The notes beneath the pieces are model-generated. The model was not told the origin of the DNA. It worked only from the letters and a program-made list of their open reading frames with translations, and did no database searches. From assembly GCF_028769735.1 (NCBI RefSeq), contig NC_088187.1, positions 10,829,532-10,893,531 of the forward strand: a DNA stretch of 64,000 nt, in the 5' to 3' direction. Below are positions 22,447 through 33,229 of the stretch, one piece after another. The position numbers and the translations under genes were made by a program. The stretch is from Zonotrichia leucophrys gambelii (Eukaryota; Chordata; Aves; Passeriformes; Passerellidae). How positions within the stretch are numbered: the first letter of the stretch is position 1; each line of letters starts with the position of its first letter.

Positions 22447-23060
22447 CAGGTACAATATATGAAAATACACGTATGATATAGTTATAAATAGATATAAAAA
22501 TACAAGTATAATATACACGTGTAACACATATATATACATCTATAAATACATATATATACATATAAAAATACAAGTATAATATATAGAAATACATATATGT
22601 AAATATATAAGAATACAAACATAATATATAAAAATACAAGTATTATATATTTATAAATATATATAAAATACAAGTATAATATACAAGTATAATACATATA
22701 TATGCATATATAAATACATATATATACATATAAAAATACATATATATATACATATATAAATACAAATATAATATATCAAAATACAAGTATAATATATAGA
22801 AATACAAGTATTGTATATTATACTTGTATATATATATTTATAACTAATAATACTTGATTTATAACTATATATAATATCTGTATTTCTCTATATTATACTT
22901 GTATATTATACTTGTGTGTATATATATATTTATAACTAATAATACTTGATGTATATCTATATAAGTATTATATAGTTATATATATATATTTATATACACA
23001 CATATATAAATACAAGTATATAACAATACAAGTATAATATATAGAAATACAAGTATTATA
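22370..23060. repeat. AT-rich microsatellite-like block with inverted halves
   Basis: Contains (TA)n at about 22416-22440, then ATATAAAAATACAAGTATAA words to about 22810. After that comes the inverse orientation (TATATTATACTTGTATATTA) to about 22925, then forward words again. The change of orientation creates inverted repeats, such as TACAAGTAT/ATACTTGTA at 22803-22811 and 22820-22828. Tyr/Ile/Phe-rich open frames here are not genes. Confidence 0.93.
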
Positions 23061-23644
23061 AATCCAGGGAAGTTCTGTATCACTTCCCCAGATTTCTCCC
23101 CACTCCAAACCCCAACCCAGCCCCATTCTCCTCTCTCTCCAGGAGGATTTCTCCCAGGAACAGCAGCTCGATGCAGGCAGGGAGCCCGGTTTGGCAGTGG
23201 CAAGGTGAGAAGCTCCAAGCACCACCCAGGAGGAAGATCCCAGCTCGCCCAAACAGCCTCTCCCTTCCCAAAATTAGCCCCAGACCGAGCTCCCACCTGC
23301 AAGTTCTGCCAGGAGCTGCAAACTCAATTACCTGCATGACAGCACCTCCATGCCCTGACTTGAAATTTGAAGTTTGGGGTTGAGGAGTTTGGGTTCCCGC
23401 CCCCACCCCCCAACCCCATTTTTGGGCTTCTTGGCAAAGTTCCCCCAGCAGGAAATTCGGAAGAGAAACAGTCTCAGTGTCAATAGTGCCCCGAGCTTAT
23501 TTACCCAGGGCTATTTGCACGAGATAATCGCTCACAAGTGTCTCACCTCCTCCACTCCAAGTGATGTCATGGAAGTGGCATCCAGGGCAGGAGCCAAAGT
23601 GAACCAACATAACCCAGGCCCGGCAGGAAACGGCTCAGGAGCCT
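23061..23644. other. single-copy spacer
   Basis: Unique sequence. No exon, RNA gene or repeat recognised. Confidence 0.5.
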
Positions 23645-24715
23645 CTCCACGTGCAGGGAATGGAGCTCCCCTTCTCCCCAGGGCTGTTCAGGACTTGGAA
23701 CCTGCTCCCCTTCTGCTCTGCGACTGTCCAGGACATGGAATCTGCTCCCCTTTTACCTTTGGGACTGTCCAAGACATGGAATTTGCTCCCCTTTTCCCCT
23801 GGTACTATCCAGGACATGGAATCTGCTTCCCTTCTCCCCAGGGCTGGCCAGGACTTGGAACCTGCTCCCCTTCTGCTCTGGGACTGTCCAAGACATGGAA
23901 TTTGCTCTCCTTTTACCTGGAATAGAAATTCCTGTCCCCCAGAGCTCCCCTTCACATGAATCAGCTCCCCTTTTCCTTTGGAATTTCCATGTCCAGGACA
24001 TGGAACCTGCTTCCCTTTTCCCCTGGGACTGTCCAGGACATGGAACCTGCTCCCCTTCTCCTCTGGGACTGTCTAAGACATGGAATTTGCTCTCCTTTTC
24101 CCCTGGGACTGTCCAAGACATGGAATTTTCTCCCCTTTTACCTTTGGGACTATCCAGGACATGGAATCTGCTTCCCTTCTCCCCAGGGCTGGCCAGGACT
24201 TGGAACCTGCTTCCCTTCACCTGGAATAGAAATTCCTGTCCCCCAGAGCTCCCCTTCACATGAATCAGCTCCCCTTTTCCTTTGGGATTGCCCAGGACAT
24301 GGAATCTGCTCCCCTTCTCCCCAGGGCTGTCCTGGACATAAAATCTGCTCCCCTTTTTCCCTGGGACTGTGCAGGGCATGGGATCTGCTCCCCTTTTACC
24401 TTTGGGACTGTCTAGGACATGGGATCTGCTTCCCTTTTCTTTTGACTCTGTCCAGGAATGGAATCAGCTCCCCAGGACTGTCCAGGACTTGGAACCTGCT
24501 CCCCTTCACCTGGAATAAAAATTCCTTTCCCCCAGAACCCCCATTCATTCCATTCACATGGATTCATCTCCCCTTTTTTCCCCTAGGATTGCCCAGGACA
24601 TGGAATCTGCTCCCTTTTCCCTCGGGAATTGTCAAGGATACGGAATCTGCTCCCCTTTTCCTTTGGGACTGTCCAGGACATGGAATCCGCTCCCCTTTTC
24701 CCCTGGAACCCACAG
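23645..24715. repeat. 40-bp minisatellite with ~300-bp higher-order repeat
   Basis: The basic 40-base unit combines CTGCTCCCCTTTTCCCCTGG, GACTGTCCAGG and ACATGGAAT. A variant block (CACCTGGAATAGAAATTCC, CCCCCAGAGCTCCCCTTCAC) recurs near 23915, 24220 and 24510. Blocks of about 300 bases were therefore duplicated after the basic array formed. Confidence 0.96.
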
Positions 24716-26660
24716 CAGCAGAGCACTGTTTTGCATATAACTGAAGGCAGCTTTTGTAGGAGAAAATAAATAAATTTAAAATAAAGAAATAAAATTTTGT
24801 ATCGTTTCCCACAAGCACAGCCAGCAGGGTCCTGCTTGGAGGGCACCCCTGCACCTGGGTGGATTTCCAGAGCTCATTCAAACAAGGACGAGTGGGAAGC
24901 TGCCGTTCCCTCCAGCTCCTTTCAGCTCTCCAGTGTTCCCAAAAGCAGCTCAGGGACCACAGGGACAGCCCTGCTTGGCAGCCCTCAAAAAGAACCCTCT
25001 TGCCATTTTATCCCATTCTTTAAACACTAAAAGCCAAGAGGGAGGTGGAGCCCGGGGGGGTATCACACGATTAAATATCCCCAGCAGCCCGGAGAGAGAA
25101 GAGCACAGGAACAAAAGGGTGGGGAGGGAAAAAAAAAGAAAAAAAAAATCTGCTTTTTATTATTAAACTATTCTCTCAAATTTCTAATAAGCAGGTTGAA
25201 GTTTAAATTACCAGATCTCTGACAAAGTCAGGATCCAAACAGCTCAGGAGGCTGCAGATAACAATCGGCCTTCCCCCAGATCGCTTTCAAGGCCCTTTCT
25301 GCCGAGACAAAGCTCCCATTCAGAGGGGCACAGGCACCTCGGGGCTTCGGTTTCCCCCAGCCCTGCAGCCCCAAAGGCTCGGCCAGGGACAGGGACAGGT
25401 CCTGCACCTGCAGCAGGACGGCACAGAAAGGATCAGGAATGCTGGAAAACCCAGGAGCCACAGCAGATTCGCACAGCCCCTATAAATCCTCACACAGCCC
25501 CTACAAATCTGCCAGATTTGGGGGGTAAAAAATGAAGGAATGAGGAGCCCTGGGTGCTCCCAGAGCTGCCCCACAGTTTGGGTGCTGGGGAGGATGAGGC
25601 AGGGCCGGAGGATGTGCCACAGCTTGTCCCAGGTGGGATTAAAGCTGGAAACATTCCTGGCCTGGGAAGGTGGCAGGAAGGATGAAGCAAATCCCCGATC
25701 AGAAAAGTTCTGAGGGAATGGAAGGAAAAAGAGACATTTGATAGTGGATCAGGAAGGTGAGAGCGGGATGGGAGAAGGGGCAGGTGATAAACACAGAGCA
25801 CCTGGGCAAAGAGCAGTGAAATCTTCTCCATTTCCAGCACCACAAACACATCCAGATCCCAAAAGCATGGAAGGATCTGCAGATCCTGGGCTGATTCCTT
25901 CTAACCCTGTGTCACCCTTCCTCTGGTGTGGTACAAGAATGCGTGGTGCAAACTACAAGAATGTAAAATTTGGTTGATGATTGGTTGATGATTTCCGATC
26001 ATGGTTTGTATTTGGTTGATGATTTCTGATCATGGTTTGTGTTTTTGTTTGGGTTTTTTTGGGGGGGCTGGTTAGTTCTGGGTTAATTCTCTGTTTGGGG
26101 TGGTTATGGAGGGGTGGTGGCACAGGGTGACAGACACAGACACCCAACCCCATTTCCAGCTGGGGCCAAACCCATTTTCAGCTCAGACCCACGGGTTGTG
26201 TCACCATAGGAGCCCCGAGGTGCCACCAGCTGCTGGGCAGGGCTGTGCCCCAGCTCCCCCCAACCTGTGCCCCCCGAGGCACCAGCAGCGGCGCTAATTG
26301 GGGTTAATTAATCAGGAGCCAGCTGGGGGAGCCCGGCTCATCCCTCGGGATCAGCTGGCAAGCACCATCCCCATTCCTCAGCACGGGAATTGAGGATTCT
26401 CCAGGAAATGCCATCCCTTGCACCTCCCCTCGCCCCCGGGCTGCTCCTTTCCGTGCTGAGGATAATCTGCTGCTCCCAGCTCCCCCTGCTCGGCTTTGGG
26501 GCCGATAATTCCGATAATTCTGGCTGGAAAGGCTCCACATTCCCTTCCCTCTCCCCTGAGGAACCTGGGGCAGGTGAGATCCCAGGGATGCTGCACAGCC
26601 AAAACCTGCAGGAATTTCCCTCTTCCTTCCCGGCAATGTTCAGTCCCACCTGCCCAGCAG
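24716..26660. other. largest unique block, with AT-rich islands
   Basis: Nearly 2 kb largely free of tandem arrays. AT-rich islands occur at 24745-24800 (AATAAATAAATTTAAAATAA) and 25130-25215 (TTTTTATTATTAAACTATTC, AATTTCTAATAAGCAGG). A short direct repeat, GGTTGATGATTTC with GATCATGGTTTGT, lies at 25972-26042. The last part has CpG and the TAATTA-type words GGCGCTAATTGG and GGTTAATTAATCAGG (about 26290-26312). No exon could be established. Confidence 0.5.
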
Positions 26661-27055
26661 CCCAGGGAGGTGAAGGACAAGAACAAACCAACATCCCCTA
26701 AATCCTCTTCTCCTCTGGAGCTGAATTTCCTCCCCACGCAGAGCCCAGCACTGCTCAGCCTCAGGGTGCTGTGTCCCTCCTCCTCTACCTCAGAAAGCAC
26801 CAAAACTGCCAAAAAGAGGGGAAATGCCCTGAATCACAGAATTTTTAGGTTGGAAGAGACCTTTAAGATCATCGAGTCCAACCCATGTTCTAGCACCTCA
26901 ACTAGATCATGGCACCAATGCCACATCCAGTCTTCCCTTAAACACATCGAGGGATGGTGACTCCACCACCTCCCTGGGCAGATGATTCCAGTATTTGACC
27001 ACACTTTCTGTGAAAAACTTCCTCCTGAAGCAGCATTTGGGATTTGGGACAGCTT
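26661..27055. repeat. tandem duplication, copy 1, interrupted by CR1
   Basis: Landmarks GGTGAAGGACAAGAACAAAC, CTCTTCTCCTCTGGAGC, GAGCCCAGCACTGCTCAGCC and GGTGCTGTGTCCCTCCTCC are repeated in the same order at 27056-27297. Copy 1 is split at 26832 by the CR1 insertion and resumes at 27024 with CCTGAAGCAGCATTTGGG. Confidence 0.92.
26833..27023 (-). mobile_element. CR1 LINE 3' end, with paralogous empty site
   Basis: On the + strand it starts ATCACAGAATTTTTAGG at 26833, the reverse complement of the CR1 3' terminus. It continues through GGTTGGAAGAGACC, AAGATCATCGAGTCCAACCC, CTTAAACACATCGAGGGATG and TGTGAAAAACTTCCT, and is 5'-truncated like most CR1 copies. CCTGA occurs at 26828-26832 and again at 27024-27028. 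The neighbouring duplicate at 27056-27297 reads straight through this point (CCCTGAAGCAGCGTTTGGG), showing the pre-insertion state. Confidence 0.95.
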
Positions 27056-27297
27056 CCCCAGGGAAGTGAGGTGAAGGACAAGAACAAACCAACGAACAAG
27101 AACAAACCAACATCCCCTAAACCCTCTTCTCCTCTGGAGCCTGGAATTGAGGCTGAATTTCCTCCCCCATGTAGAGCCCAGCACTGCTCAGCCTCAGGGT
27201 GCTGTGTCCCTCCTCCTCTACTCAGTAAGCACCAAAACTCCCAAAAAAAGAGGGGAAAAGCCCTGAAGCAGCGTTTGGGATTTGGGACAAGCAGTGC
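27056..27297. repeat. tandem duplication, copy 2 (empty site)
   Basis: Partner of 26661-27055 without CR1. Specific to it are a doubled AACAAGAACAAACCAAC word near 27085-27110 and an extra GGAATTGAGGCTG near 27143. The duplication may precede the CR1 insertion, or the duplicate may derive from an uninserted copy. Confidence 0.92.
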
Positions 27298-28236
27298 TCA
27301 GCACTTTCCCCCCTGCCCGCCCCAGTCGTGGCTGAGAGCGGCTCCAGAACCAGCCTGGGAAGGCAGAGGAAGGAGATTTAATTCCTGCTCTGCCAAGAAC
27401 CCACAGATCACCCTGGAAAAACTCCCCCCACACCTTCCCAGCCCGGCCTGCCGTCACAATTCCTCCTAATTAATTCAGGAGAAAATTAATTACGGCGGGA
27501 TTTGCGGCAGCGCAGCATCTAATGACCGACTCCAGTGCTCCAAAGCAGATCATCCCAGCTCCCGCCTGCGCTGCCAAAGCCGGCCCTGCCTCCTCCCCCT
27601 TCCCAGCCCTGCACAAAGCCCTGCTCTAAATTAGGCAGGGAAAGAGTGGCTTGGCAAAAACCAGGCAGAGCACCGAGGTCAGGCCCTGCAAAACAACAGC
27701 GGTGCCCAAAGAAACGCCGGCCTTAATCCCGTCATGCTTCCGCCAAAGATTCCCCTTTTCAAGGGTTTTCTTCCTGGTAAACAAAGTGCTCTCCATTGGG
27801 CTGTGAATTTTAGGACATGGTTGCTTGGTAATGCCAGGCTGCAAGGCAGGAGGTTTGTGCTGCACAGGATGGTTGGGGTTTAGTGAGGGAATTCAAAAGG
27901 AGTTGGAGTCTCGGGGCGGGCAGAGCTGATCTGCACCACAATTGCTCCAAACTGAAGCTGAGTTCTGCTCCTGAAAATTTGGGTTTTTGTGAGGATGCTC
28001 TCCCCATCCTTCCTCTGCAGCCGGCTCTGCCCATCTCCCCCTGCTCCTGAGGAAATTCCCAAAACTTTGTGATGCTGAGTGCCCAAAATCCAAGATTTAC
28101 CTCTCCCACCAGGCTGGCACTGCCCCAGCCCTGCCCTGCACCTGCTCCTCCTCACCCAGGGGCTGAGGTGTCACCTCCCTGTCCTGGGGTCACTGCACCA
28201 TCTGAGCCCCCTCCATACCCACACTGGCACCTCCAT
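27298..28236. other. single-copy spacer with homeodomain-like words
   Basis: Unique sequence. At 27465-27530, CCTCCTAATTAATTCAGGAG is followed by AAAATTAATTACGGCGGG and a few CpG. The first word contains the near-palindrome CCTAATTAATTCAGG. No exon recognised. Confidence 0.5.
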
Positions 28237-28727
28237 CCCCCAGTGCCATCCCAGTGTCCCTAAACATCCCCCAGTGCCATCCCCAATGTCCCTAAACATC
28301 CCCCAGTGCCATCCCAGTGTCTCCAAACATCCCCCAGTGCCATCCCAATGTCCCTAAACGTCCCCCAGTGCCATCCCCAATGTCCCTAAACATCCCCCAG
28401 TGCCATCCCAGTATCTCCAAACATCCCCCAGTGCCATCCCAGTGTCCCTAAACATCCCCCAGTGCCATCCCAGTGTCCCTAAGCATCCCCCAGTGCCATC
28501 CCCAATGTCCCTAAACATCCCCCAGTGCCATCCCAGTGTCCCCAAACATCCCCAATGCCCCCCAATGTCCCTAAACATCCCCCAGTGCCATCCCCAATGT
28601 CCCTAAACGTCCCCCAGTGCCATCCCAGTGTCCCTAAACATCCCCCAGTGCCATCCCAGTGTCCCTGGGCATCCCCCAGTGCCATCCCCAATGTCCCTAA
28701 ACATCCCCCAGTGCCATCCCAGTGGGG
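28237..28727. repeat. 31-bp minisatellite
   Basis: About sixteen copies of a 31-base unit, CCCCAGTGCCATCCCAGTG then TCCCTAAACATC, with a 32-base CCCCAATG variant. The variants are interspersed rather than sorted. Cys-Pro-rich forward and Gly-Thr-rich reverse open frames derive from it. Confidence 0.96.
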
Positions 28728-29009
28728 TGAGGGGGTCACCAAGGGTGTCACACTCACAGGAGCAGAGGTTTGGGAATTCTGGAGCCATCCCATTGTCCCT
28801 GAGGGCACTGCAGCCACAGGAGCAGAGTTTTGCACAAGCCTGGTGCAAACCATGAGAGGAGCACTCGCTCCCTGTGCCTGCCTTGATTATTCCCAGCAGC
28901 TCTGAGAGCTCAGGAGGACCCAGAGATGTCCAAGATGCCCTTGGTCCCACAGCTGAGGCCAACAATGCTGCTGAGCCCTCCTGAAATGGGTCAGGAGCCT
29001 CTCAGGGCC
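28728..29009. other. short single-copy spacer
   Basis: Unique sequence with a direct repeat, CACAGGAGCAGAG with TTTG, at about 28756 and 28814. Nothing else recognised. Confidence 0.5.
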
Positions 29010-29315
29010 GGGCTGGCACTGCCCTCACTCCCAAACCCCAACCCCACTGATCCCAAGGGAGCTCAGTGCCCAAATCCATCTGGCCCCAACTTCAGAGCAT
29101 CCCCTGAGTCTGAGCAGCTCCTGGAGCCCCCAGCCCTGCAAACACCACCCTGGGCACCCAGCCTGGGCACAGGGCTGGCACAGCCTCTACCCCCAAACCC
29201 CAACCCCACTGATCCAAAGTGCCCGAATCCATCTGGCCCCAACTTCAGAGCATCCCCCGGGTCTGAGCGGCTCCTGGAGCCCCCAGCCCTGCAAACAACA
29301 CCCTGGGCACCCTGC
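29010..29315. repeat. tandem duplication (two copies, ~160 bp)
   Basis: Copies at about 29010-29160 and 29172-29315 share CCCAAACCCCAACCCCACTG, ATCTGGCCCCAACTTCAGAG and CTCCTGGAGCCCCCAGCCC. The second has lost about 13 bases (AGGGAGCTCAGTG region). A short third echo, GGGCTGGCACAGCCTGCAG, occurs near 29338. Confidence 0.9.
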
Positions 29316-30399
29316 CCCTCTCCTGGGCCAGGGCACAGGGCTGGCACAGCCTGCAGCCGCCCCAGGAGCCTTTTGGGGAAGGGTTTGTTGAGCTCCTGCC
29401 AGCCCCACTCACTGTTATATAACGGGGGAGCCGTGCCAGGGCCCGAGTGGCACTGCCAGCCGCCAGCCTGGGGAGGGCACAGAGCTCAGCTCCAGGGCCA
29501 CCCCAGCAGCAGAAAAATTTTCATTTTCAGCCCTAATTTATCCCCTGCTCGGATGAAATGTGAGGAGATCAAAGCAGGCTCGCACTTATTGCAGCCCCTG
29601 AAATCTCCATAAATTTTTGATGGAGTGACTTTACCCACGCTGGGGAGACACCAGCTGGGGCAGGGGCGTGCAGAGCATCCTGCTCCCACCCCCTCCTCTC
29701 CCCCAAGTCCATTTTCCCCAAATTTCTGCTGGAGGGAGCAGAACCAGGAGCGGCAGCCCAGGAAAATTTGCATTTTATCGATATTCCCACTGCAGGGAAA
29801 GCAGCCAAGGAAACTGCACAAAGTTCCAGAAAGGGCCAGGGGATGTTACAAAGTTACCTCTAAAGTTGTTTGGAATTTTGGGCAGTGGGGGCGTTTTTCA
29901 TTAAAAACGAAAAAAAAAAAAATCCCAAAGCAAACTTAACTTGTGCACAACTCAGCTCTTCACCCAAACAGCTCCTAAACCCAGATTTGAATAAAAACCT
30001 GATAAGATTTGCAGGGAAAACAGAAAGGATTATAGCAGGAAAAGCCTCTCTCCCCTGAGAAAATGAGGGCTGAGGGAGCTCCCGCAGCCCCAAAAGCAGG
30101 GACTGAACCCCAACACGGCACTGGGGAGCCCCAAACGTGGCAGGGAGAATACAAAACCCCAGCTGCGCCTCCAGCACCCCCCCAGCTCCTCGGGCTGTTT
30201 GTTTTCCCAATTTCCCCGCAGCAAACCAGGCCAGTTGGAAAGAAAAGGAGCAAAAAACAGAGAGGAGGGGGAGGGAGGGAGGGAGGGAAGGAGGGGGAAT
30301 TAACTCTTTGCCACCGCGCCGTCCATCTCCAGCAGGTTTTAATCCTGCCACAGCAAGGTCAGGGTTGAAGCCTGGGCTAAAGGGCTTTGTTTTGTCCTT
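29316..30399. other. single-copy spacer before CpG island
   Basis: Unique sequence. It contains an isolated TATA-like CACTGTTATATAACGGGG at about 29411-29428, an A run at 29910, and a GGGA/GGGAG purine run at about 30262-30298. A 203-codon minus-strand open frame (29860-30471) is unrecognised and overlaps frames on the other strand. Confidence 0.5.
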
Positions 30400-31230
30400 G
30401 GGAATCGCGTGTGACCAGCGGCAGGTCGGGGCCGCTGGAGGAGGAGGAGGCGGCAGAGGCGCTCCGGGCACCAGCTGCTTTCACCTCCCACATCCCCAAC
30501 ACCTCACCCTTGAAAAACCGCGGCGCTTTCGCTAAACTGTTTCTTTTGTGGCGTTTGAAAAAAGTTTCTTTGCAGCTTTCTCCTTCGGCAGGCCGGGGAT
30601 TTAAGGAGTGTGATTTGGGGGCTGGGGAGAGATTAAACCGCGCTGGAGGAGCTGAACGCGGCTCGTTTGACTCCCAAAGGAGGCTGAGGGTGGGAAAGGC
30701 GCCCCCGAGGTGCTGGAGGGGTGGGCTGGGGGCCGGAGGAGGCAGAGGAGCCTCTGGCACCCCGAATTCCATCAGGACAAACCCGAATTCCACCGGGATC
30801 AGCCCCGGGTGCCGTCACTGAAGGCACAGGAGCGGATCCCCGCCGGTCCCACGCTCCCCGCGGGCATCCCGTTCCCATGGCAACCCCGCATCCCGCCGGG
30901 ATGGGAGGGGTGACGTCATCCCCCCGGCAGCCAATGGGAGGCCGCCGAGGTGATGTCATGGCCGCGCCCCGCCCGGCGGGAGCGACCCCCGGGCCCCGCT
31001 GGGGCGGCACCAACCGGGGACGGCGACACCGGGGACAGCCCGGGGACAAATCCGCGCCCGCAGCGCTGCGGCCCTGCCGGATTGGGGCCAAATTTTTGTT
31101 TTTCCTTTTCCTGAGATTTTCCCCGAGCTCGGCCAGGGGCTGGGAGCGCCCCAGGCCGGGCCCTGCCCGAGGTGATGCTCCGGGACAGCTCAGCCAGGCC
31201 GGGAGCTGGAGCAGAACAGGAGCAGGGAGA
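30400..31230. promoter_or_regulatory. CpG island, candidate promoter
   Basis: By eye this is the most CpG-dense DNA of the window, densest at about 30820-31160 (CCGCGCCCCGCCCGGCGGG, CGGCGACACCGG, CGCGCCCGCAGCGCTGCGG). It carries the ordered factor sites listed at 30911-30974. Neither side shows an exon I can recognise, and the right flank runs directly into a minisatellite at 31255, so transcription direction is unknown. Confidence 0.65.
30911..30974. promoter_or_regulatory. CRE / CCAAT / CRE-like / GC-box cluster
   Basis: A full CRE palindrome TGACGTCA lies at 30911-30918, CCAATGGG (NF-Y type) at 30931-30938, TGATGTCA (CRE-like) at 30951-30958 and CCCCGCCC (GC box) at 30967-30974. The first three start exactly 20 bases apart. 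The combination is typical of TATA-less CpG-island promoters. The site words are seen; their use is inferred. Confidence 0.6.
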
Positions 31231-31254
31231 GGCTCGGTGGCACCAGAAGGGACC

Positions 31255-32005
31255 CCAAAAACCCTAAACCAGCTGGTGCCAAAATCCCAAACCAGCCAGT
31301 CCAAAAAAACCCAAACCAGCCAGTCCCAAAAAACCCAAACCAGCCAGTCCCAAAAACCCCCCCAAAAAACCCCAATCCAGCCTGTCCCAAAAACCCCCAA
31401 AAAAAATCCCAAAACCTCAATCCAGCCTGTCCCCAAAACCCCCAAACCAGCCTGTCCCAAAAACCCAAATCTATCCTGTCCCAAAAACCCCAATCCAGCC
31501 AGTCCCAAAAATCCCCCAAAAACCTCCAAAACCCCAATCCAGCCTGTCCCCGAAACCCCCAAACCAGCCTGTCCCAAAAAACCCCAAACCAGCCTGTCCC
31601 AAAAACCTCCAAAACCCCAATCCAGCCTCTCCCAAAACCCCCCAAAAAACCCCAAAAACCCCAAACCAGCCTGTCCCAAAAACCCGCCAAAAAACCCAAA
31701 ACCCCAATCCAGCCTGTCCCAAAAATCCCAAAAACCCAAACCAGCCTGTCCCAAAGACCCCCCAAAAAAAACCCAAAAACCCAAACCAGCCTGTCCCAAA
31801 AACCCCAAACCAGCCTGTCCCAAAAACCCCCCAAAAAAACCCCAAAAACCCAAACCAGCCTGTCCCAAAAACCTCCAAAACCCCAATCCAGCCTCTCCCA
31901 AAAACCCCCCCAAAAAACCCCAAAAACCCAAACCAGCCTGTCCCAAAAACCCCCCAAAAAAAACCCAAAAACCCAAACCAGCCTGTCCCAAAACCCCACA
32001 TCTCT
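31255..32005. repeat. A/C-rich minisatellite (AACCAGCCTGTCCCAAAA)
   Basis: Irregular units joining AAACCAGCCTGTCCCAAAAA to CCCCCAAAAAACCC-type spacers of variable length. G occurs almost only in the GCCTGTCC or GCCAGTCC word. The 469-codon minus-strand open frame (Gln-Ala-Gly-Leu-Gly-Phe repeats) and the 512-codon forward frame are products of the array. Confidence 0.96.
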
Positions 32006-32159
32006 CCTCTCTCCTCTCCCACCGTGAGTCACCTCCTGCCATGGATCAGGAATCTCTAAAAATAACCCAGATAAGGATCTCGGGCTCGGGGTGGCTCCCA
32101 GGCACGGCCAGGGCTGAGCCCCACCTGCGACTCAGCCAGACACCCATGGGTGCTGGGGG

Positions 32160-33222
32160 AGAACAAAACCCAAGAAGACAAAATAACCCCAAACAAGAAC
32201 CAAAAAGAGAACAAAATAATCCCCAAAACAAAGGAACCCCAAAAAGAAGAACAAAATAATCCCCAAAACAAAGGAACCCCAAAAAGAAGAACAAAATAAT
32301 CCCCAAAACAAAGGAACCCCAAAAAGAAGAACAAAATAATCCCCAAAACAAAGGAACCCCAAAAAGAAGAACAAAATAATCCCCAAAACAAAAGAAACCC
32401 CAAAAAGAAGAACAAAATAATCCCAAAGAGAAGAACAAAATAATCTAAAAAACAAAATAACCCCAAGAAAATAACAAAAAATCTAAAAAAAGAATGAATA
32501 ATCAAAACAAAATAACCCCAAGAAAAACAACAAAATAATCCTAAAAAGAAGAATGAAATAACCCAAAGAACAAAATAACCCCAAGAAGAGGAACAAAATA
32601 ATCCTGAGAACAAGAACAAAAAATAAGAGGAAGAACAAAATGAACCCAAGAAGAAGAACAAAATAATCCCAAAGAACAAAAAAATCAAGTAGAAGAACAA
32701 AATAATCCCCAAAACAAAGGAACCCAAAAGAAACAAAATTATCCCAAGTAGAAGAACAAAATAATCCAAAAAAACAAATACCCCAAGAAAAACAACAAAA
32801 TATCCTAAAAGAAAGAATAAAAATAACCCCAAGAAAACAAAATAATCCCAAAAGATAGGAAAGAACAAAATAATCCTGAGAATAAGAACAAAAAAAATAA
32901 GAGGAAGAACAAAATAAACCCAAGAAGAAGAACAAAATAATCCCAAAGAACAAAATAATCCCAAGTAGAAGAACAAAATAACCCCAAACAGAAGAACAAA
33001 AACTAAGAGGAAGAACAAAATAATCCCAAAAAAAAAAGAACAAAACAATAAAAAAAAAATAATCCCAATAAGAAAAACAAAATCATCCCAAGAACAAAAT
33101 AATCCAAAAAACAATATAATCCCTAGAACAAAATAACCCCAAGAACAACAAAATGATGCCAAGAAAATAATCCCAAGAAGAACAACAAAATAGTCCCAAG
33201 AACAAAATAATCCCAGGAACAA
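32160..33222. repeat. A-rich minisatellite with a 40-bp homogeneous core
   Basis: At 32221-32420 five almost identical 40-base units (CCCCAAAACAAAGGAACCCC, then AAAAAGAAGAACAAAATAAT) lie head to tail. To the right the unit decays into AAGAAGAACAAAATAATCCC words of mixed spacing up to 33222. T and G are scarce. The homogeneous left end implies recent expansion there. Confidence 0.96.
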
Positions 33223-33229
33223 AATTTGC

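Noticed and set aside
29411..29428. TATA-like GTTATATAACGG as a promoter
   Set aside because: A single word with no CpG island, initiator or exon nearby; it is expected by chance.
30633..32259. 469-codon minus-strand and 512-codon plus-strand open frames
   Set aside because: Both cover the same A/C-rich minisatellite in opposite directions; composition follows the repeat, and no domain is visible.
32056..33222. 388-codon minus-strand frame with Phe/Leu/Ile stretches
   Set aside because: It comes from the 40-bp A-rich array and its decayed part; repeat artefact.
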